From: UBA2040 sp041674745
GTDB taxonomy: Bacteria; Bacteroidota; Bacteroidia; Flavobacteriales_D; Crocinitomicaceae
Reading direction: 5' to 3'
Assembly: GCA_041674745.1 (NCBI GenBank)
Contig: JBAYVD010000008.1
Coordinates: 77,304-141,303, forward strand
Length of the DNA: 64,000 nucleotides
Position 1 is the stretch's first letter. Every line of letters begins with the position of its first letter. This document shows positions 53,315 through 61,473 of the stretch, in pieces. The notes under the pieces were generated by a model, which was not told the DNA's origin, searched no databases, and saw nothing but the letters and a program-made list of their open reading frames with translations. Made by a program: the position numbers and the translations under genes.

Positions 53315-54328
53315 ATGTTCAACTTATCTTTTTCTTCCGATTACCCAGAAATTCAAACGATTCAAGACTTCCTGCTTCAGCTCGAAAAGCGAGAAGAAAT
53401 TGCCCTTCAAACCTCTGGTTCTACCGGCATTCCGAAGAAAATAACATACGCTTCGTCTCAACTGTTGAATTCCGCGGCTAAAACCAATGCATTCTTTCAT
53501 CTAACGGAATCAACATGTGCGCTGCTGTGCATGAGTCCTAATGTAATTGCTGGGAAAATGATGCTGGCGCGTGCCTATCTTGGTAATTATAATTTGCAAA
53601 TTCTAGCACCTTCCAAACGACCTCTTCAAACCGTAAAAGAACCAATTGATTTCGTCGCCATGGTCCCTTTGCAGTTGAGCGAAAGTCTCCAACACGATTT
53701 ACAAAAACTAAAATCCATTCGAACCATTTTAATTGGCGGAGGTCCTATTCCGGCCAACTTGGAAGATGTGTTGCGGGAAAACAAACTAACCGTTTACCAC
53801 AGTTTTGGCATGACCGAAACCGTTTCACACATCGCTTTGCGAAAAGTTGGATTTGAAAACCAAGACGATTTTCAAGCTTTGCCAGGTATCACTTTTTCGG
53901 TAAAGGAAGATCAATTGGTCATCCATGCGCCTGACTTGAAAATTGAAGCACTAGAAACCAATGATTTGGTTGAATTAGTATCCCCCACTTCCTTCAAATG
54001 GTTGGGACGAAAAGATTTTGTCATCAATTCTGGAGGCTACAAATTGCTACCGGAATTGTTGGAAAACCGTTGGTCAAAATTCTTACAAGTACCGTTTTTC
54101 CTTTGGAAAGAAGAAGACGCTAAATGGGGTGAAAAATTGGTTTTATACCTGGAAGGCAATGCTTGGCCGTCCTTTTCAGAAACGGCTTTGTTGGAAGAAT
54201 TTCAAAAACACGAATTGCCAAAAGTGTACTATTTGTGTCCTGTTTTCGTTACAACAGAAAGTGGAAAAGTGAACCGAATAGAAACGACAAAAATGGAATT
54301 AAAAGAAACGCGTGAAACAGCATTTTGA
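53315..54328 (+). CDS. menE: AMP-binding enzyme, MenE-like (o-succinylbenzoyl-CoA ligase)
   Basis: A 337-residue adenylate-forming enzyme, shorter than typical ~450-residue MenE but of the size seen in this phylum. It has the ATP P-loop TSGSTGIPKKI, MSPNVIAGKMM, GGGPIP, YHSFGMTETVSHIALR (A5 motif) and the WLGRKDFVINSGGYKLLPE hinge. In menaquinone synthesis it would charge o-succinylbenzoate with CoA. No other men gene is in the window, so this is assigned by family. The J-domain gene overlaps it by 17 bases. Confidence 0.75.
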   Translation: MFNLSFSSDYPEIQTIQDFLLQLEKREEIALQTSGSTGIPKKITYASSQLLNSAAKTNAFFHLTESTCALLCMSPNVIAGKMMLARAYLGNYNLQILAPSKRPLQTVKEPIDFVAMVPLQLSESLQHDLQKLKSIRTILIGGGPIPANLEDVLRENKLTVYHSFGMTETVSHIALRKVGFENQDDFQALPGITFSVKEDQLVIHAPDLKIEALETNDLVELVSPTSFKWLGRKDFVINSGGYKLLPELLENRWSKFLQVPFFLWKEEDAKWGEKLVLYLEGNAWPSFSETALLEEFQKHELPKVYYLCPVFVTTESGKVNRIETTKMELKETRETAF

Positions 54329-55154
54329 CAATTTAGGATTGCCCTCTACAGCCAATCAAGCTGACGTGAAACGGGCCTACCGAAAATTGGCCATGCGTTT
54401 GCACCCCGATCGAAACCCCGATCCGCGTGCGGCAGGTTTGTTTGCCGAATTGCAAAATTCCTACGAAACGTTGCTTGCGTTTTTGGATCCAACTCGTCCG
54501 AAAATAGCTCCAACCGTTGCAACAGCGAAAAAACAGAAAACCAAAGAAGAAAGAGTTGCCCAAGCTAAAAAAAGATACGAGGACCAGAAATTGAGGGAGA
54601 AAAAAGCGAACGATTCATATTTTGCACAATTGACGAAAGGAAATAAATGGAAAATTTATCGAGTTGGAACCGTGTTGTGCACTCTTTTGTCTTTCGTCCT
54701 ACTACTCGACTTGGTTTTGCCTGAAACACAAGAAAAAGACTCAATAACAGGTATTACAATGAAAGAGTCTGGCGGTTTGTCTACTGCTTACGTTCACCCG
54801 ATTTATCTCGAAAACACAGGGAAACTTCAAATTGAAAAAGGATTCCACAGTGATTTTCAAAATTACCCTGATGTATATGTGATAAAAACGCCTATTTTCC
54901 ATTTGGTAAAGGAAATTGTTCATCCTGTAGAAGATGAATTGAAATCCTACACACTGGATTGGACTATTTTTTCTCAGATTTATTGGGTAATACTATTTTT
55001 TCTACTGCCATTCGGCATCTTTTTTTATTGGGAAAAATCGCCTCGTTTTACGTTTTTGTATCACTTCAGCTTGTATCTTATTTTCCCGTTGGCGATACTG
55101 TTCCTCTCGCAAGAAAACAGATGGCTTCACTTAATTTCTTTGGGTTTTCTCTAG
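54312..55154 (+). CDS. Membrane-anchored J-domain protein
   Basis: A 280-residue protein with a GTG start, overlapping the MenE-like gene by 17 bases. Residues ~1-60 are a DnaJ domain with KRAYRKLAMRLHPDRNPD (HPD motif intact), which would stimulate an Hsp70. A charged segment (about 75-110) precedes a helix at ~118-134. A periplasmic or cytosolic loop with RGP-type features follows, then two more helices (about 220-240 and 254-270). It is not a full-length DnaJ: the Gly/Phe and zinc regions are absent. Confidence 0.85.
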   Translation: MKQHFDNLGLPSTANQADVKRAYRKLAMRLHPDRNPDPRAAGLFAELQNSYETLLAFLDPTRPKIAPTVATAKKQKTKEERVAQAKKRYEDQKLREKKANDSYFAQLTKGNKWKIYRVGTVLCTLLSFVLLLDLVLPETQEKDSITGITMKESGGLSTAYVHPIYLENTGKLQIEKGFHSDFQNYPDVYVIKTPIFHLVKEIVHPVEDELKSYTLDWTIFSQIYWVILFFLLPFGIFFYWEKSPRFTFLYHFSLYLIFPLAILFLSQENRWLHLISLGFL

Positions 55155-55156
55155 AA

Positions 55157-55612
55157 TTATCCTTTTTTCAAGGCACGAGCCATGTCGCGTTTGTCGTCTT
55201 TTTCTTTCAAGTCGTCGCGTTTATCGTGCAGTTTTTTTCCTTTCGCACATGCAATGTCAATTTTCGCCCACCCTTTATCACTCAAGAATATTTTTAAAGG
55301 CACAATGGTATTTCCTTTGTCCTTCATCCATTTTTCCAGTTTTTTGATTTCTTTTTTATTCAGCAACAACTTTCGATCGCCTCTAGGTTTGTGGTGAAAA
55401 AAAGAGGTGTTTTCGTAGTCGTTTATGAACATATTTCGAATCCAAACTTCCCCTTTGTCATAAATGCAATATGCTTCCAAAATACTGGCTTTGTTGTTGC
55501 GAAGACTTTTTATCTCCGTTCCAGAAAGAACCATTCCAGCCGTGAAAGTCTCCTCGAGATGGTATTCAAATCGGGCGCGTTTATTTTTTATGTTGATTTT
55601 GGATTTTTCCAT
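55157..55612 (-). CDS. smpB: SsrA-binding protein SmpB
   Basis: A 151-residue RNA-binding protein that brings tmRNA to stalled ribosomes. The conserved core has FEYHLEETFTAGMVLSGTEIKSLR, AYCIYDKGEVWIRNMFI and LLLNKKEIKKLE, with a Lys-rich C-terminal tail (KRDMARALKKG) as expected. The tmRNA gene itself lies about 2.7 kb away. Its 3' end is two bases from the J-domain gene stop (convergent). Confidence 0.96.
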   Translation of the reverse strand: MEKSKINIKNKRARFEYHLEETFTAGMVLSGTEIKSLRNNKASILEAYCIYDKGEVWIRNMFINDYENTSFFHHKPRGDRKLLLNKKEIKKLEKWMKDKGNTIVPLKIFLSDKGWAKIDIACAKGKKLHDKRDDLKEKDDKRDMARALKKG

Positions 55613-55613
55613 T

Positions 55614-56273
55614 TTACTTTTGGGCAGCCAATAACTGATTTTTGTCTGTTCGTGTTATTCCTAAATAAAAGCATGCAATACAACCGACCATAAACAAATG
55701 GCTGATGTCATCTTTGTTTAGAAAACGATGAAGATTAATTTTCAATCCAAAAAACAATGCTGACGGAAACAAGACCAATACACCGAGAGCAATATAATTC
55801 ATTCCAGCAAAGCCTTTTTTAAACAATTGAATGCCCATGTAACCACAGAAAATTATGTAAGCAAAACTGGTATCAATCGCTACAAAAACAAATTTTCTAG
55901 TGGCCAATGCCAAGGAAATCATCAACAAAGACTTAATGACAACAAAGCGCTTCAGGTGGATTCTTTGTTTTTCGTTGGGCCAGATGGAAATCATAGCAAA
56001 GGATGAAAAAATACCTGCCGTTACTCCCAAAGTCCAACTTGGAAATTTCCCGTAAATTCCGGCGTAATGAAAAAACAAATGTCCTAACCCACCAAATATC
56101 ATGGATATTCCCAAAATCAGGTAAAATGTTTTCCAATAATTCTCAAAAATCGTTTGATATCTTTTCAACTGAAAAAAAGCAAAAAAAGAAAAGCTCGCAA
56201 TTAACCAATTGGTTAACAAAGCTATAGGTTCTTGCAAGTGCAAGTTGAATAAATCAAAATGTATGATTTCCAT
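55614..56273 (-). CDS. Seven-helix membrane protein of unknown function
   Basis: A 219-residue protein starting at MEIIHFDLF; the 11 upstream codons (MYICASKKWRV) are probably not translated. About seven helices are visible, with an aromatic-rich HLFFHYAGIYG between helices 2 and 3. It may belong to the DUF6962 group of membrane proteins, but I am not sure. Its stop lies directly before the smpB start, suggesting an operon. Confidence 0.65.
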   Translation of the reverse strand: MEIIHFDLFNLHLQEPIALLTNWLIASFSFFAFFQLKRYQTIFENYWKTFYLILGISMIFGGLGHLFFHYAGIYGKFPSWTLGVTAGIFSSFAMISIWPNEKQRIHLKRFVVIKSLLMISLALATRKFVFVAIDTSFAYIIFCGYMGIQLFKKGFAGMNYIALGVLVLFPSALFFGLKINLHRFLNKDDISHLFMVGCIACFYLGITRTDKNQLLAAQK

Positions 56274-56386
56274 TACTCTCCATTTTTTGGAAGCACAAAT
56301 ATACACGTAAAGCAGTAAGTACTAAAGCCAATAAAGTAAAAACTTAAAGATACTTTTCAGCCACGAAAGAAGGTTCGGAAGCAAGA

Positions 56387-57016
56387 ATGATTAAATTTGA
56401 CCAAATGAAAATTCCTTCTAAATACATAGACGAAGCGGTCGATCAACTTTCTTCCTTGCCAGGGATTGGAAAAAAAACTGCCTTGCGATTGGTACTCAAC
56501 ATGCTGAATCGCAGCGAGTCGGAAATTGAGCGATTTTCGCAAGCCTTTGTGGAAATGAAACAAAAGGTAAAAAAATGCAAATCCTGTGGCAACATCTCAG
56601 ATGCCGATTTGTGTACTATTTGTGACAATCCTGCTCGTGACAAAACTCAAATTTGCGTGGTTGAAGACATTCGGGATGTCATGGCTTTGGAATCGACCAA
56701 TTACTTCAAAGGAATTTACCATGTATTGGGTGGAATTATTTCTCCAATGGATGGCATCGGACCCGCTGATTTGAACATTCCTTCCTTGCTGGCAAAATTG
56801 GAAAAAGGCGAAGTCCAAGAAATTATTTTTGCCTTGAGTGCCAATATGGAAGGCGATACCACCAATTTTTATTTGTTCAAGAAAATGGCTCCTTTTCACG
56901 TTACAGTAACATGTCTTTCCCGAGGAGTTGCTATCGGGACAGAATTACAATACGCTGATGAACTGACACTTGGTCGTTCACTTATCAACAGACAGCCCTT
57001 CAAATTGAATGAATAA
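56387..57016 (+). CDS. recR: Recombination protein RecR
   Basis: A 209-residue protein of the RecFOR pathway, which helps load RecA on gapped DNA. It has an HhH segment (SLPGIGKKTALRLVLNML), a Cys4 zinc finger in CKSCGNISDADLCTIC, and a Toprim domain with CVVEDIRDVMALE. A second in-frame ATG at 56405 (MKIPSKYIDEAV) would give the more usual ~203 residues, so the start is ambiguous. Confidence 0.95.
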   Translation: MIKFDQMKIPSKYIDEAVDQLSSLPGIGKKTALRLVLNMLNRSESEIERFSQAFVEMKQKVKKCKSCGNISDADLCTICDNPARDKTQICVVEDIRDVMALESTNYFKGIYHVLGGIISPMDGIGPADLNIPSLLAKLEKGEVQEIIFALSANMEGDTTNFYLFKKMAPFHVTVTCLSRGVAIGTELQYADELTLGRSLINRQPFKLNE

Positions 57017-57076
57017 ATTGACTTTGAATTAGGGTTGATTTTCGTATTATTGTAAAAACAATTAAACTATTATATT

Positions 57077-57448
57077 ATGATTAAAGAGTTCAAGGCATTT
57101 ATCATGCGCGGAAATGTGGTTGATTTAGCGGTTGCAGTAATCATTGGTGGAGCATTTAGTGCGATCATTGGTTCATTGGTTGCAGACGTTATCACCCCCT
57201 TAATTTTAAAACCAGCCTTGGAAGCGGCGCACGTTGACAAACTAGAAAATCTTTCTTGGAACGGCGTTCTATATGGAAAATTCATGGGTACCGTAATTAA
57301 TTTCTTGGTAGTTGCCTTTTGTATCTTTTTGATGATCAAAGGCATGAACAAGTTCAAAAAACCAGAAGAAGCACCTGCACCAGCAGCACCTGCAGGACCA
57401 ACACAAGAAGAATTGTTGGCTGAAATCAGAGACTTATTGAAGAAATAA
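57077..57448 (+). CDS. mscL: Large-conductance mechanosensitive channel MscL
   Basis: A 123-residue pentameric pore that opens at high membrane tension. It has the N-terminal amphipathic helix, MRGNVVDLAVAVIIGGAFSAIIGSLV in helix 1, a short periplasmic loop, GTVINFLVVAFCIFLMIKGMNKF in helix 2, and a C-terminal bundle (EELLAEIRDLLKK). An Ala/Pro linker (EAPAPAAPAG) separates the helix from the bundle. Together with the MscS gene it protects against hypo-osmotic shock. Confidence 0.96.
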   Translation: MIKEFKAFIMRGNVVDLAVAVIIGGAFSAIIGSLVADVITPLILKPALEAAHVDKLENLSWNGVLYGKFMGTVINFLVVAFCIFLMIKGMNKFKKPEEAPAPAAPAGPTQEELLAEIRDLLKK

Positions 57449-57463
57449 ACAAACAATATTACT

Positions 57464-57493
57464 TGAAAGGAGTTCTTTGGAGCTCCTTTTTTT
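57464..57493 (+). terminator. Terminator of mscL
   Basis: AAAGGAG (57466-57472) pairs with CTCCTTT (57483-57489), extended by a GU-containing stem, followed by T-run. Confidence 0.85.
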
Positions 57494-57597
57494 ATTTGTA
57501 TTTGTTCAAATCAAAAAAAACTGTAATTTCGTCAGCAATAGCGCCCTGCGCTTGAAAAGTAGTATTAAATGAAAAACTTTACGTCAACGATTACATT

Positions 57598-58269
57598 ATG
57601 ACCAGCATTTTTGTTGCCAAATTAGATTTTGGTGTCGACAATCCACAACTATCAGCCCTTTTTGAAACATACGGCCGAGTGAACAAAGCCACCGTGGCAA
57701 TGGACAGAGAAACAGGGAAATCAAGAGGATTTGGTTTTGTCGAAATGCCGGACGATGGCGAAGCTCAAGAAGCAATTAAAAATCTAGATGGATCTTTGGT
57801 GAACGGACGCCCCATCGCTGTAAAGCAAGCGGAAGATCGTTCCAACTCACGACCAACACCACGACCTGCTGGAGAGGCTCCTAGAAGAGATTCTCGACCC
57901 AATGAAGGTGGTTTTTCAGCTCCGCGCGAGTTTTCTCGACCCAATTCGGATGATGCTCCTGCCCCTTTCGTACCTGAAATCAAAAAAGAAGTTCGCAACA
58001 AAGTGACGAAAGCCCCTCCCATTCGTGAAAATGAAGGGCCAAAGTCGAAGAAAATGGAGGCGTACCGCAAAAGTGGTAAAGACAGTGTTCAATTTGACGA
58101 CGACGACGATTTTGACGAAGAAATCGATTTGTTTGGTCGGGATGAAGACGACGAGTTGGACGAAGATTACAGCAAGTACCTTGTCAACGCATCCGACGAT
58201 GATGATGAAGATTACGACGACGATGATGAGTACGAAGACGACGAGGAATACGAAGACGACGAAGATTAA
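57598..58269 (+). CDS. RRM RNA-binding protein with long acidic tail
   Basis: A 223-residue protein. The N-terminal RRM (about 1-80) has RNP2 as IFVAKLDF and RNP1 as KSRGFGFVEM. A Pro/Arg/Ser-rich linker (about 80-145) follows. The last ~70 residues are highly acidic, built from DDDD, DEDD, EDD and EYEDDEE-like runs. Bacterial RRM proteins of the Rbp type are often cold-regulated or RNA chaperones in Bacteroidota and cyanobacteria. Tail length and charge are unusual for the family. It lies just before tmRNA. Confidence 0.88.
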   Translation: MTSIFVAKLDFGVDNPQLSALFETYGRVNKATVAMDRETGKSRGFGFVEMPDDGEAQEAIKNLDGSLVNGRPIAVKQAEDRSNSRPTPRPAGEAPRRDSRPNEGGFSAPREFSRPNSDDAPAPFVPEIKKEVRNKVTKAPPIRENEGPKSKKMEAYRKSGKDSVQFDDDDDFDEEIDLFGRDEDDELDEDYSKYLVNASDDDDEDYDDDDEYEDDEEYEDDED

Positions 58270-58293
58270 TCAATTACGAATTATTCAATTGAG

Positions 58294-58333
58294 AATTACG
58301 AATTATTAACGTGTTCAAGCGTAATTCGTAATT
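58294..58333. repeat. Inverted and direct repeat between RRM gene and tmRNA
   Basis: AATTACGAATTA (58294-58305) and TAATTCGTAATT (58322-58333) are perfect inverse copies. The left arm also has a direct copy (about 58272-58285). Could serve as terminator/insulator before tmRNA. Confidence 0.6.
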
Positions 58334-58358
58334 CAAGAATTTGTAATTTTACCATACT

Positions 58359-58756
58359 GGGGTCGTATTGGATTTGACAGCGATCGAGGTAGATTAGTGT
58401 CAGCATGCAGAGCGTTGGGGTGAAGCTCTTAAATATCTTGCCTCAAACTATAATTGACAACACGTCATACGCACTTGCTGCTTAATTAACTGAATGTTAA
58501 TTGGCTTAATCTCAGTGAAGTATAGTAACTAAGACAAGTACTCTCGCAAAAGTTCCGATCATTAACTTTTGCATTTGAGAGTTCAAACTTTTGATCTAGG
58601 ACTTGTGATGATTCTAAGCAAGCCCGAAACTCAGAATCTAAGTTGTGAATTTGGGTGTTCTTGTCCGTTTCACAATCGAAAAATAATCAAGAAATAAGCA
58701 TGTAGAAAGCTAGAATGCACATTGTTTGGACGAGGGTTCGAAACCCTCCGACTCCA
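58359..58756 (+). ncRNA. ssrA: tmRNA (transfer-messenger RNA)
   Basis: tmRNA rescues stalled ribosomes with SmpB. The 5' end is GGGGTCG followed by TATTGGATTTGACAGC, the typical tmRNA opening. The 3' part has a T-arm with GAGGG-TTCGAAA-CCCTC, and CGACTCC (58749-58755) pairs with the 5' end. CCA is not encoded (the next bases are A, then CT), so it must be added. The predicted tag codons (58456-58482) read DNTSYALAA, followed by TAA at 58483. The ALAA end is the usual degradation signal, whereas the first codon is Asp rather than the Gly-Glu I remember for many Bacteroidota. The 3' end overlaps a serine recombinase gene on the other strand. Confidence 0.95.
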
Positions 58757-60269
58757 CTGAAAGGGAGAGCTCTAAATTTTCAAAGAGTTTTCCCTTTTTT
58801 ATTTCCCCAAAAGCCCCGTCAATACTAAGCATCAGACGAAGTACCTCATTGATTCGCGGGGTTCGACATTTTTCATTTTCGATTTCGAAGTCAAGGGGAA
58901 AGATAGCTTTCAAAATTTGCTGTTTCCCCAGTACAGTAGCGGCTTTGTAGGGGTTCGACATTTTTGAAAAAACATTGACACCTTTTTTTAAAAATTTGGT
59001 GATTTGCAATTTATTCGACGACATGGTATACAACCTGTTTTCCAAAAAATTCAGTTCGTCTTTGTAACGTTTATTCATAGATTGAAAGGCATCTTGATCA
59101 ACAACTCCATCTATTAACATATCTTGAAGATTGCTTATTCTTTGCTTTTGCTTTTGGATGGATTTCTTTAAATTTTGCAAGTCACTTGTGTTGTCTTTTT
59201 CGTTTTGTTCATATATGTGCTTAACGAGCTCCTCATAAAGTCTAGTAACACCTTTTTTAAATTTGAATTGATCTAGCACTTCTTCCATCAGTTGATTTGC
59301 ATTTTCGGCTCTAAATCTCTCGTTGGTGCATTCGTTGCAATGATAGTAGTAATATTTCTTACCCATTTTGCCTCTTGAGCCGCTGCCGGTCATTTTAGCC
59401 TGACATTTTGAACAACGTACAACCCCTCGTAGTGGCAAGTTATCCAAACGGGTAATTGATTTTGGCATGTTTCTTTCCATCAAATTCTTTTCCAATAAAG
59501 CCTGAACTTTATAGAATAGTTTTTCACTAATTATTCCTTTGTGAATTCCGTCAATAATTTCCATTGGTTCTTCACCTTCAGCTGGCACAACAACTTTGCC
59601 CATATAGACTTGATTGCGCAGAATTACAGAAGAGCCATTGCAACTAATTTTAAACCCCTTCAAATTTAATTCATCTCGAATCTCAGCCTGAGTGCGACCT
59701 TTTGCTACTTCACTAAAAAGATACTGAATATGTTTTGCATCACCTGAAGCAACAATAAGAGGTTTATTGCTTTCATCTCTTGTGTTTCGATATCCTCTAG
59801 GAGCTTTTCGCGATAATCGACCAGACTTGAGAGCCGCTCGTACCCCACCTCTGATTTTAATCGACCTTCTGTCATTATCGATTTCAGGCATAGCCAAGTA
59901 CAAAGCTAAAATTGCTTTATTCTCAGGAATGCTAATATCGATAGGCTGCTCAATGGCTTTAACTTCAATGTTAAATTTCTTGAGATTTCTAATTTCGATT
60001 AATGCATCCGTAATATTTCGCGAAAATCGATCCCAAGAAGTGAAAAGGATAAAATCTACGCTATTTTTATTCGCACGGACAAATTGCAATAATTTTTTCC
60101 ACTCCGGCCGATCAAAATTTTTCGCCGAATGGTCTTCTTTGAAAACTTGTACAATTTCTATTTCATTATTTGCACAATGTTTTCGTAAGGATTCTTCTTG
60201 AATCCCTAAAGAATAACCTTTCGCTTGTTCATCACTCGAAACACGAGCCATTATTATCGCCTTCTTCAT
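58710..60269 (-). CDS. Large serine recombinase overlapping tmRNA
   Basis: A 519-residue site-specific recombinase. The catalytic Ser is residue 11 in MARVSSDEQ. A resolvase domain spans ~1-140 and a recombinase domain ~150-260. A zinc ribbon with CSKCQAKM and HCNEC lies at ~285-320, and a coiled coil at ~365-425. The last 15 or so codons (SEGFEPSSKQCAF) are read from the antisense strand of the tmRNA 3' end, and the stop lies inside tmRNA (58710-58712). The frame also contains the tmRNA terminator. The tmRNA 3' end is a known integration site, so this is likely the integrase of an inserted element. The start follows a small overlapping gene. Confidence 0.9.
   Translation of the reverse strand: MKKAIIMARVSSDEQAKGYSLGIQEESLRKHCANNEIEIVQVFKEDHSAKNFDRPEWKKLLQFVRANKNSVDFILFTSWDRFSRNITDALIEIRNLKKFNIEVKAIEQPIDISIPENKAILALYLAMPEIDNDRRSIKIRGGVRAALKSGRLSRKAPRGYRNTRDESNKPLIVASGDAKHIQYLFSEVAKGRTQAEIRDELNLKGFKISCNGSSVILRNQVYMGKVVVPAEGEEPMEIIDGIHKGIISEKLFYKVQALLEKNLMERNMPKSITRLDNLPLRGVVRCSKCQAKMTGSGSRGKMGKKYYYYHCNECTNERFRAENANQLMEEVLDQFKFKKGVTRLYEELVKHIYEQNEKDNTSDLQNLKKSIQKQKQRISNLQDMLIDGVVDQDAFQSMNKRYKDELNFLENRLYTMSSNKLQITKFLKKGVNVFSKMSNPYKAATVLGKQQILKAIFPLDFEIENEKCRTPRINEVLRLMLSIDGAFGEIKKGKLFENLELSLSVESEGFEPSSKQCAF
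58760..58803 (+). terminator. tmRNA terminator inside the recombinase coding sequence
   Basis: AAAGGGA (58760-58766) pairs with TCCCTTT (58791-58797), extended by AGCTCT/AGAGTT, then T-run. It begins four bases after the tmRNA end and is embedded in the last codons of the antisense recombinase gene. Confidence 0.8.
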
Positions 60270-60405
60270 TCTTGCAATTTTTAATCGTTTGTACAGTGAT
60301 TTCAGCCAATTTTGAAATAAAAGATGCTATCATTTGTGCTTCTTTATCATTGTAACGGCTTCCATCAGATTCTAAAATCTCTTTGCATTTATTCAATTTC
60401 AACAC
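60232..60405 (-). CDS. Small protein overlapping the serine recombinase start
   Basis: A 57-residue frame starting at GTG (60405), beginning MLKLNKCKEILESDG and ending NNGSCFE. It contains SRYNDKEAQMIASFISKLAEI, which matches a small protein pattern I recall directly before serine recombinases in Bacteroidota (KCKEIL..DG..Y.DKE...I..F...LAEI). It overlaps the recombinase start by 38 bases in another frame, suggesting translational coupling. The weak (GTG or TTG) start makes it easy to miss. Function unknown; possibly a recombination directionality or accessory factor. Confidence 0.6.
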   Translation of the reverse strand: MLKLNKCKEILESDGSRYNDKEAQMIASFISKLAEITVQTIKNCKNEEGDNNGSCFE

Positions 60406-60482
60406 GACATTCTAAGATGTCTTCCACTTCTGCTTTTCAGATAGTTTCAGTTGTATTCACATGGCCTGATTTATTCAGTACC

Positions 60483-61406
60483 TTATATTATTTTTCGTTT
60501 TTCTTTGCGCTCACAATAAACCACTCGACCATTCTCTGTTTTCACAATAATGTCTTCGTATTTATTCCTTAACATTAACTCACTCAAGCGTTTCGAATCA
60601 TCTATAACCTCTTGTTTAGTCAAGATAATTTTCTCTGCTTTTTGGCTCCCATCTTGACAAATATTAATTTCAACAGATTTTACTCCATCTTCCTTCATAG
60701 CATTCAAAACTTGAACTTCGCCTTCACTCAAAATCCCCATAATTAAGGATTCCTCTTCCCCTAACTCTCCCACCAATTCAGCAATTATTTCATTAACAGA
60801 AATAGTGATATGAGAATTATAAAACAATTTACGCCAACCTTCTTGCTCCATTAAATATTCAATCTCATTGATCTTGAACGGCACAACTTGACCTTCGGTA
60901 TCAATTAAGAAACTATATTGATTTCTCATTAACAAAACATCCATTGCAATGACTTGGAGCATGTTTAATTCAAAATTTTTAACTGATTGTGCAAACTCGT
61001 TTGATTGCATATACAATAGCACCATATCTCTCTGACTTTCATGGGTCAAAGCCAAAATGGTTTGTTCAATTGTTTCTTTATTTAGTTCATTTATTTCAGC
61101 TTTAATTATGAGGATTTCTTTCGTTTTATTAATTGCATCCAAGGAAATATCAAATTGACGGAACTTTTGAATCATTTTCATCCAAATTGATTCTACCAAA
61201 TCAAACTTTTTTCTTTTTCTTGGGTCATGATCGCTAAGTAAAAGTCCTTTCTTCTCCCAATAATTCAATATCCGCGCATTTAGCCCAATATCTCCTATAG
61301 AATATTTGGGCTCATTTATGGCTTTGTATATATCGGGATATTCTGTAGCAAGCTCTTTTCCGTTTGCCAATAGTTTTATCAAATCCCGCTCTTGTCCTTT
61401 AGTCAT
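60483..61406 (-). CDS. MerR-like DNA-binding regulator with long C-terminal domain
   Basis: A 307-residue protein from the ATG at 61406. The MerR-type winged helix (about 35-110) has YSIGDIGLNARILNYWEKKGLL and RKRKKFDLVESIWMKMIQKF, followed by FDISLDAINKTKEIL as the usual dimerisation helix. The ~190-residue C-terminal part (from VIAMDVLLMRNQYSFLID) has no recognised ligand domain and seems unique. It is divergent from the small Cys-motif gene, whose promoter carries a palindromic operator in the spacer. A TATATTTG box lies four bases before its own ATG. Confidence 0.8.
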   Translation of the reverse strand: MTKGQERDLIKLLANGKELATEYPDIYKAINEPKYSIGDIGLNARILNYWEKKGLLLSDHDPRKRKKFDLVESIWMKMIQKFRQFDISLDAINKTKEILIIKAEINELNKETIEQTILALTHESQRDMVLLYMQSNEFAQSVKNFELNMLQVIAMDVLLMRNQYSFLIDTEGQVVPFKINEIEYLMEQEGWRKLFYNSHITISVNEIIAELVGELGEEESLIMGILSEGEVQVLNAMKEDGVKSVEINICQDGSQKAEKIILTKQEVIDDSKRLSELMLRNKYEDIIVKTENGRVVYCERKEKRKII

Positions 61407-61410
61407 GATA

Positions 61411-61418
61411 CAAATATA
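61411..61418 (-). promoter_or_regulatory. TAnnTTTG box four bases from the MerR-like ATG
   Basis: CAAATATA reads TATATTTG on the minus strand, ending four bases before the ATG at 61406 (leaderless candidate). An ATTACATATA half-operator lies at 61425-61434, upstream of this box. Confidence 0.5.
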
Positions 61419-61438
61419 CAATTAATTACATATACTAT

Positions 61439-61469
61439 TTTGATTACATATATGTAATGTTTAAATTTG
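61439..61469 (+). promoter_or_regulatory. Promoter with palindromic operator in the spacer
   Basis: TTTG (61439-61442), a 19-base spacer, and TAAATTTG (61462-61469) make a consensus promoter. The spacer holds the perfect palindrome ATTACATATATGTAAT (61443-61458). MerR-type regulators bind such dyads in 19-20 bp spacers. The ATG at 61474 is four bases after the box. Confidence 0.75.
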
Positions 61470-61473
61470 TATT

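Noticed and set aside
58850..58965. GGGTTCGAC stretches resembling the tmRNA/tRNA T-loop, considered as a second att site
   Set aside because: They lie inside the recombinase coding sequence, share only a few bases with the T-arm, and lack the CGACTCC acceptor part.
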